From JBBDXS01 sp964418365 (GTDB lineage Bacteria > Chloroflexota > Dehalococcoidia > DSTF01 > RBG-16-68-14), in the NCBI GenBank assembly GCA_964418365.1, contig CAYQLM010000053.1:1-21686 (forward strand): a DNA stretch of 21,686 nt. Direction: 5' to 3'. The notes under the pieces are model-generated. The model did not search any database. It was not told where the DNA came from and saw only the letters and a list, made by a program, of their open reading frames with translations. Numbering within the stretch: the first letter of the stretch is position 1; each line of letters starts with the position of its first letter. Both the position numbers and the translations under genes were made by a program. This document shows positions 15,896 to 21,686 of this stretch, piece by piece.

Positions 15896-15939
15896 ACCTG
15901 GCGGAGCCTCTCCCAGACTCGAATTGAGCGGGGTCACTG

Positions 15940-15948
15940 TGGTATAGT
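15940..15948 (+). promoter_or_regulatory. Predicted extended -10 promoter of prs-secA
   Basis: TGGTATAGT contains an extended -10 (TG, one base, TATAGT at 15943-15948), a 5-of-6 match to consensus. No convincing -35 is seen at 16-18 bases. Transcription would start near 15955, leaving a leader of about 116 bases. Confidence 0.5.
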
Positions 15949-15985
15949 TTCTACGGTCTGCCAGATACGCTCGAGGCGCGGGACG

Positions 15986-16061
15986 CGGGCCGGTGGTAGG
16001 ACCTCTGGTCCTCGTCCGGCTCGTCTTCGTCTCGGCGAGAGGTCGTCCGGCATGAAGCCGG
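15986..16061 (+). promoter_or_regulatory. Structured 5' leader of prs (three hairpins)
   Basis: Three stems are visible. The first is an 8-pair outer stem, 15986-15993 with 16016-16023 (one G-U), around an inner 6-pair stem AGGACC/GGTCCT (15998-16003, 16007-16012). The second is TCTC/GAGA (16030-16033, 16037-16040). The third is CCGGC/GCCGG (16047-16051, 16057-16061), whose 3' edge touches the first of two GGAGG ribosome sites (16060-16064 and 16063-16067). It matches no riboswitch class I can name. It could tune prs translation. Confidence 0.5.
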
Positions 16062-16070
16062 AGGAGGGCC

Positions 16071-17039
<969 letters not shown>

Positions 17040-17043
17040 CCAA

Positions 17044-19683
17044 GTGTTCAAGTTCCTATCCGGCGTCCTGGGTGACTCAAACGAAGGCGAGATCAGGAAG
17101 CTCTCGCCCATCGTTGACGGGATCAACGAGCTCGAAGGCGAGCTGCAGGAGCTTTCGGACGAAGCGCTCCTCGCCAAGACCGATGGGTTCCGCGCGCGTC
17201 TCGCCGATGGCGAGAAGCTGGACGACATCCTCCCTGAGGCGTTCGCCTGCGTGCGCGAGTCCTCGCGGCGCAACATCGGCCTGCGCCACTTTGATGTGCA
17301 GCTCCTCGGCGGCAAGGTGCTGCACCAGGGCAAGATCGCGGAGATGAAGACCGGCGAAGGCAAGACGCTCGTCGCCACGCTACCGCTCTACCTGAACGCG
17401 CTCGAGGGCCGCGGCGCGCACCTCATCACGGTAAACGATTACCTGGCGAAACGAGACGCGCAGTGGATGGGCCCGATCTACGACTCTCTTGGCCTGACGC
17501 TGGCTGTGCTTCAGCATGACGCGGCGTTCTTGTACTCGCGCGAGAAGGTGAGCGATCAGCTCAACCAGGACCACCTGGTGCCATGCACCCGCGCCGAGGC
17601 CTATGCCGCCGACATCACGTATGGCACCAACCATGAGTTCGGCTTCGATTACCTGCGTGACAACATGGCCGGCGAGCTCGCGGCGTGCGTCCAGCGCGAG
17701 CTGCACTTTGCGATCGTCGACGAGGTCGACAACATCCTCATCGACGAGGCCCGCACGCCGCTCATCATCAGCGGCCCGGCGCAGGAGAGCACGTCGGTCT
17801 ACAGCACGTTCGCCCGGCTCGTCCCGCGCCTGCAGGGAGAGGCCGACTACACAATCGACGAAAAGCAGCGCTCGGTGAGCCTCACGGAAGAGGGCAACAG
17901 CAAAGTCGAGAAGATGCTTGGCGTCGACAACATCTACGCGCCGGAGAACTATCGTCTGACGCGCTATCTGGAGGCCGCGCTCAAGGCAAACGCGCTCTAC
18001 AGGATCGACCGCGACTACGTCGTTAAGGATGGCGAAGTGATCATCGTCGATGAGTTCACCGGCCGGCTCATGCCGGGCCGGCGCTGGTCGGATGGCCTGC
18101 ACCAGGCCGTCGAGGCGAAGGAAGGCGTCAAGATCCGCGAGGAGACGCTCACCTACGCCACGATCACGCTCCAGAACTACTTCCGTCTGTACGACAAGCT
18201 CGCCGGCATGACGGGTACCGCCGTCACCGAAGCCGAGGAGTTCTACAAGATTTACAAGCTCGACGTCGTCATCATTCCAACGCACCTCGATATGGTGCGC
18301 GAGGACTACACCGACCTCATCTACCGCACCGAGCGCGCAAAGTTCGACGCCGTGGTGGAAGAGATCGAGGAGCTGCACGAAGAGGGCCGGCCCGTTCTCG
18401 TCGGCACGGTCTCGATCGAGAAGTCCGAGTACCTGTCGGAGCTGCTCACGCGCAAGGGTCTCAAGCACAACGTCCTGAATGCGAAGCAGCACGAGCGAGA
18501 AGCGCAGATCGTCGCGGAAGCGGGGCGCCTCGGCGCGGCCACGATCGCCACGAACATGGCCGGCCGGGGCACCGACATCATCCTCGGCGGCAAGACCGAA
18601 GGCCGCGACATGGAAGACTGGCAGCGGGAGCACGATGCCGTCGTCGAGGCCGGCGGGCTGCACATCTGCGGCACCGAACGGCATGAAGCGCGGCGCATCG
18701 ATAACCAGCTCCGCGGCCGCGCCGGCCGGCAGGGGGACCCGGGCAGCTCGCGCTTCTTCGTCTCGCTGGAAGACGACATCATGCGCCGCTTCGCACCCGA
18801 CTGGCTCAGCGGCATGCTGGGCAAACTTGGCCTCGAAGAGGACATGCCCATCGAGAGCCGCATGGTCGGCAAGGCGATCGAGTCCTCCCAGACCAAGGTG
18901 GAGGGCCACAACTTCGATATTCGCAAGCACTTGGTCGACTATGACGATGTGATGAACACGCAGCGCGACGTGATCTATCGGGAGCGCCAGAAGATCTTGC
19001 GCGGCGACGATCTCAAGAGCAACGTCATGGACATGGTGCGCGAAGACATCACGATCCTCGTCGACGCCCACTGTCCGGACCGGCAGGAGCAGGACTGGGA
19101 CCTGGAAACGCTGCTCAACGAAGTGAACGCGATCGTCAAGCTGCCGCCAACGTTCAGCGTGAAGGCGCTGGAAGAGCTGAACCGCAACGAAATCCTGGAG
19201 AACCTGGTCACGTTTGTGGAGGAGGCGTACGAAAAGCGCGAGGCAGGGCTCGGCTCGGAGACGATGCGGGCGATGGAACGCATCCTCATGCTGCGCAACA
19301 TCGATACGCTCTGGGTGGAGCATCTCACCGCCATGGACGAGATGCGCCAGGGCATCGGCCTGCAGGCCTACGGCCAAACCGACCCGCTTGTCGCCTACAA
19401 GCGCGAAGCGCACGACATGTGGGGCCAGCTCCTCGGCAACATCCGCCACCAGATCACGCACCAGATCTACCACGTCGAGCTGGTGCAGCGGCCGGTGCAG
19501 CCGCCGCCCATCGCGACGCCATCCCAGGCGGGAGCGAGCGCAGCGAACGGCGCAGCGGCCGGCGACGGCAACAGAGAGCGGCGACAGCCTGTCGCCGCCG
19601 GCAAGCGCAAGACGGGCCGCAACGACCCGTGTCCGTGCGGCAGCGGGAAGAAGTACAAGAAGTGCCACGGGGTCGCCGGCTAG
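17044..19683 (+). CDS. secA: Preprotein translocase ATPase SecA
   Basis: ATP-driven motor that pushes secretory proteins through SecYEG at the cytoplasmic membrane. It has 879 residues. Walker A is GEGKT (104-108). The Walker B region DEVDNILIDEAR starts at residue 226 and carries Asn where DEVDSILIDEAR is usual. NBD2 has MAGRGTDIILGG and RGRAGRQGDPGSSRFF. The helical scaffold has WVEHLTAMDEMRQGIGLQAYGQ. A variable Ala/Gly-rich linker leads to the C-terminal zinc and SecB/ribosome-binding tail DPCPCGSGKKYKKCHG (Cys863, Cys865, Cys874, His875). The start is GTG 17044, nine bases after GGAGG (17030-17034) and four after the prs stop. Earlier in-frame ATGs lie inside prs and add no family sequence. 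Confidence 0.97.
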   Translation: MFKFLSGVLGDSNEGEIRKLSPIVDGINELEGELQELSDEALLAKTDGFRARLADGEKLDDILPEAFACVRESSRRNIGLRHFDVQLLGGKVLHQGKIAEMKTGEGKTLVATLPLYLNALEGRGAHLITVNDYLAKRDAQWMGPIYDSLGLTLAVLQHDAAFLYSREKVSDQLNQDHLVPCTRAEAYAADITYGTNHEFGFDYLRDNMAGELAACVQRELHFAIVDEVDNILIDEARTPLIISGPAQESTSVYSTFARLVPRLQGEADYTIDEKQRSVSLTEEGNSKVEKMLGVDNIYAPENYRLTRYLEAALKANALYRIDRDYVVKDGEVIIVDEFTGRLMPGRRWSDGLHQAVEAKEGVKIREETLTYATITLQNYFRLYDKLAGMTGTAVTEAEEFYKIYKLDVVIIPTHLDMVREDYTDLIYRTERAKFDAVVEEIEELHEEGRPVLVGTVSIEKSEYLSELLTRKGLKHNVLNAKQHEREAQIVAEAGRLGAATIATNMAGRGTDIILGGKTEGRDMEDWQREHDAVVEAGGLHICGTERHEARRIDNQLRGRAGRQGDPGSSRFFVSLEDDIMRRFAPDWLSGMLGKLGLEEDMPIESRMVGKAIESSQTKVEGHNFDIRKHLVDYDDVMNTQRDVIYRERQKILRGDDLKSNVMDMVREDITILVDAHCPDRQEQDWDLETLLNEVNAIVKLPPTFSVKALEELNRNEILENLVTFVEEAYEKREAGLGSETMRAMERILMLRNIDTLWVEHLTAMDEMRQGIGLQAYGQTDPLVAYKREAHDMWGQLLGNIRHQITHQIYHVELVQRPVQPPPIATPSQAGASAANGAAAGDGNRERRQPVAAGKRKTGRNDPCPCGSGKKYKKCHGVAG

Positions 19684-20447
19684 TGGGGCGCACAGCGACG
19701 AAGACGCCTGACAAGCAGGAGGCTGCGCCGAAAGCCCTCGTGCGTTTCCGCAAGCAGGTCGAGCGCGGCGACGACTGGTTCGACGCGCTTCTGGCCGCAA
19801 TCGCCGCGTGGGAAGCGTCCGAAGAGACGCTGGACGGCCGTGTGTATCAGTACCTGATAGGTGGCGAAGCGTTCGACTGGCTCCTGCTCGCCGAGCGCCT
19901 CTGCGCCGAGCTCGACGGCGCCATTCCCGCCGAAGAGCGCGACGCGCTGCTCTTCCATGGCCGCGCGCCGCGGCCGCTGGACGACACGGAGTTCAAGCAC
20001 GCGATCGGCGAGGCGAAACACAAGGCCCACCTCAATTTCATCTATGGCGTCTCAGTCGAGGAGGCGCTCCAGCTTGTGGTCGAGGAGGAGGTGCTGAAGG
20101 AGCACCGATCGCTCGTCTGGAACCGCTGCGACAACACCGACCAGCAGGTCTTCGAGCGCATCTACGGCAAGGGCCGCGATGAGCTGCTCGCTGCGTATCG
20201 TGATGAGCGGGCGCTTCCGCCCGGCGATCAGCTATCGTACGGCGAATGGCGCGGCTTCACGTACTGGCTCTTCAAGTACCGCGTCCAGCAGAACGATCCG
20301 GCCCGCGTCGCGTCCGACACGCGGCGCGCGCTCGTCCAACTCTCCGAGCTGGAGGCGGCCGCGCGCCGTCGCGCGCAGTACCTCGCGTCGGCAGATGTAC
20401 ACGCTGCCGTGGTAGTAGATGGTGAGGTAGTAGCGCGCCATCGCTGA
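19683..20447 (+). CDS. Unrecognised cytoplasmic protein between secA and valS
   Basis: I do not recognise this protein. The GTG start shares one base with the secA stop (TAGTG), giving 254 residues with no signal peptide or membrane helix. The first 20 residues are basic and disordered-looking. The rest looks helical, with alternating charged and hydrophobic residues: RGDDWFDALLAAIAAWEAS, FDWLLLAERLCAEL, VSVEEALQLVVEEEVLKEH, FERIYGKGRDELLAAYRDE and WRGFTYWLFKYRVQ. Base composition and codon use look like its neighbours, so it seems a native gene. Only two cysteines are present and no nucleotide-binding motif is visible. Its place suggests it is co-translated with secA; a role in export cannot be inferred. 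The start could be further downstream. Confidence 0.75.
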   Translation: MGRTATKTPDKQEAAPKALVRFRKQVERGDDWFDALLAAIAAWEASEETLDGRVYQYLIGGEAFDWLLLAERLCAELDGAIPAEERDALLFHGRAPRPLDDTEFKHAIGEAKHKAHLNFIYGVSVEEALQLVVEEEVLKEHRSLVWNRCDNTDQQVFERIYGKGRDELLAAYRDERALPPGDQLSYGEWRGFTYWLFKYRVQQNDPARVASDTRRALVQLSELEAAARRRAQYLASADVHAAVVVDGEVVARHR

Positions 20448-20601
20448 GGGCCGTTGATCGCTGACAGGAACGCAGACGGCCCCGAGCACATCGGGGCCGA
20501 GTCATATGGAGCATATGGGAACAGGGAGAGATGACCGCGTAGGGACAGAGCTTTAGATCTGTCCGGCCCGATCGAGAACGTATCGAGAAACGAGGACGGT
20601 T
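20448..20601 (+). promoter_or_regulatory. valS leader with alternative hairpins
   Basis: This 154-base gap has no gene. Hairpin A pairs GGGCCGT (20448-20454) with ACGGCCC (20476-20482). Hairpin B pairs CGGCCCCGA (20477-20485) with TCGGGGCCG (20491-20499) around a 5-base loop. They share 20477-20482, so only one can form. Hairpin C pairs GGACAGA (20543-20549) with TCTGTCC (20558-20564). CATATGG is repeated at 20503 and 20512. No U-run follows any stem, and no T-box signature is recognisable. It may be an attenuation-like leader, or hairpin B may end secA-operon transcripts. Confidence 0.45.
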
Positions 20602-21686
20602 ATGCCTGACGAAACGACTCTACAGAACGACATGCCCAAGGCCTACGACCCGCGCTCGGTCGAGGAGCGCCTGTACCGCATGTGGGAGGACGCCGGCTAC
20701 TTCAAGCCCGCCGCCGACAACGGCAAAGATCCCTTCGTCATCATCATGCCGCCGCCGAACCTCACCGGCGAGCTGCACCTGGGCCATGCGCTGATGGACA
20801 CCGTCGAGGACATCCTCGTGCGCTGGCACCGCATGCGCGGCGAACCGACGCTCTGGCTACCCGGCATCGATCACGCCGCGATCGCCGTGCACGTGCTGAT
20901 GGAGCGCGACCTGGCGAAGGAAGGCAAGACGCGCTTCGACATCGGCCGTGAGGAGTTCCTCAAGCGCGTGTGGGAGTTCGTCAACAAGAGCCGCGCGCGC
21001 ATCTTCGATCAGCACAAGCGCCTCGGCGCGTCCGCGGACTGGTCGCGCGAGACGTTCACGATGGACGAAGGCCCGAAGCGCGCCGTGCGCACCGTCTTCT
21101 ACGAGCTCTACCGGCGCGGGCTGATCTACCGCGGTGAGCGGATGATCAACTGGTGCCCGCGCTGCGGCACCGCGCTCTCCGATCTCGAGGTCGATCACCA
21201 GGAGGAGCAGGGCTTCCTCTGGTACGTCCGCTACCCGCTACTCGACGACGCGGGCGAGAACACTGGCGAGTACATCACGATCGCGACGACGCGGCCGGAG
21301 ACGATCGTCGCCGACACGGCGATCGCGGTGCATCCCGACGACGAGCGTTATCGGCGCTTCATCGGCAAGAAGGCGCGCCTCCCGATCATCGGGCGCGAGA
21401 TCGTCATCGTCGGCGACGAGGCGATCGAGCGCGAGTTCGGCACCGGCGCGCTCAAGGTCACGCCCGGCCACGATCCCGTCGACTTCGAGATCGGCCAGCG
21501 CCACAACCTGCCGACCGTCACCGCGATGAACCTCGACGGCACGATGAACGACGAAGCCGGCCCCTACGCGGGCATGGACCGCTTCGCCTGCCGCGACGCC
21601 ATCGTGCGCGATCTGCAACAGCAGGGCTTCCTTGTGAAGACGGAGCCGTACACGCACAGCGTCGGCCACTGCGACCGCTGCGACGA
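20602..21686 (+). CDS. valS: Valyl-tRNA synthetase, partial (3' end outside window)
   Basis: Class I aminoacyl-tRNA synthetase that charges tRNA-Val with valine. The first 361 codons are visible, against about 880-900 in a full enzyme. The HIGH-type motif appears in PPPNLTGELHLGH. It is followed by DHAAIAVHVLMERDLAKEG, where most ValRS have TDHAGIATQ, then RLGASADWSRETFTMDEG and NWCPRCGTALSDLEVDH. The editing domain begins near TTRPETIVADTAIAVHPDDERY and FGTGALKVTPGHDP. The start ATG 20602 follows GAGG (20592-20595) by six bases. The variants look like a divergent lineage rather than damage. IleRS and LeuRS are less likely, given the VEERLYRMWEDAGYFKP start and the DWSRETFTMDE block. Confidence 0.95.
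   Translation, partial: MPDETTLQNDMPKAYDPRSVEERLYRMWEDAGYFKPAADNGKDPFVIIMPPPNLTGELHLGHALMDTVEDILVRWHRMRGEPTLWLPGIDHAAIAVHVLMERDLAKEGKTRFDIGREEFLKRVWEFVNKSRARIFDQHKRLGASADWSRETFTMDEGPKRAVRTVFYELYRRGLIYRGERMINWCPRCGTALSDLEVDHQEEQGFLWYVRYPLLDDAGENTGEYITIATTRPETIVADTAIAVHPDDERYRRFIGKKARLPIIGREIVIVGDEAIEREFGTGALKVTPGHDPVDFEIGQRHNLPTVTAMNLDGTMNDEAGPYAGMDRFACRDAIVRDLQQQGFLVKTEPYTHSVGHCDRCD

Noticed and set aside
17380..19800. Very long minus-strand open frame (about 806 codons) opposite secA
   Set aside because: It is antisense to a textbook SecA. The translation is rich in Arg, Val, Leu, Asp and His in a pattern typical of a GC-rich shadow frame, and it matches no family.
20477..20499. Intrinsic terminator after the secA operon
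   Set aside because: The stem is strong but no T-run follows (next bases AGTCATATGG), so it is listed only as a leader hairpin.
20448..20601. T-box riboswitch for valS
   Set aside because: The conserved AGGGTGGNACCGCG element is not present. GACCGCG at 20533 is too weak a resemblance, and no specifier-loop stem is visible.

Overview
This is a gene-dense, high-GC stretch of bacterial chromosome, GC roughly 60-65% by eye. It is mostly housekeeping genes. The organism looks like a Chloroflexota member, possibly near Dehalococcoidia or Thermomicrobia. That is an inference from the protein styles (DUF951, ComB, a divergent ValRS, the ATP synthase a subunit and the type-2 PyrF), not a proof. I see no tRNA, rRNA, CRISPR array, insertion sequence or phage gene. 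No gene-free stretch exceeds about 262 bases.

Minus strand, 1-5984: an F-type ATP synthase operon in the classical order, read right to left: atpZ/I-like, atpB, atpE, atpF, atpH, atpA, atpG, atpD. The window edge cuts atpD. The c subunit looks proton-type. Subunit a carries an unusual extra-long loop. A repeat-rich 146-base spacer separates atpA from atpG. An inverted heptad-repeat region lies just upstream of a good extended -10 promoter for the operon.

Minus strand, 6247-10623: a tight five-gene cluster, probably one operon, read as pyrF, DUF951, MFS exporter 2, MFS exporter 1, bifunctional-nuclease-family protein. Gene junctions overlap or are only a few bases apart. It diverges from comB on the plus strand (10670-11440), with apparently overlapping face-to-face promoters between them. 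comB converges on a membrane-bound PAS-PAS-GGDEF diguanylate cyclase (11442-13439, minus), with one base between the two stop codons.

Plus strand, 13539-21686: cinA, coupled by a 4-base overlap to an exported class-A-like serine hydrolase. Next come a structured leader, prs and secA, then an unrecognised 254-residue gene starting on the secA stop codon. After a hairpin-rich 154-base leader comes valS, cut by the right edge. Prs makes PRPP for nucleotides and PyrF completes UMP synthesis. SecA drives export of proteins such as the serine hydrolase. ATP synthase supplies ATP. No single new multi-gene system is evident. The most interesting signals are the intergenic repeats and RNA structures, the subunit a loop, the tandem MFS pair with DUF951, and the unknown gene between secA and valS.
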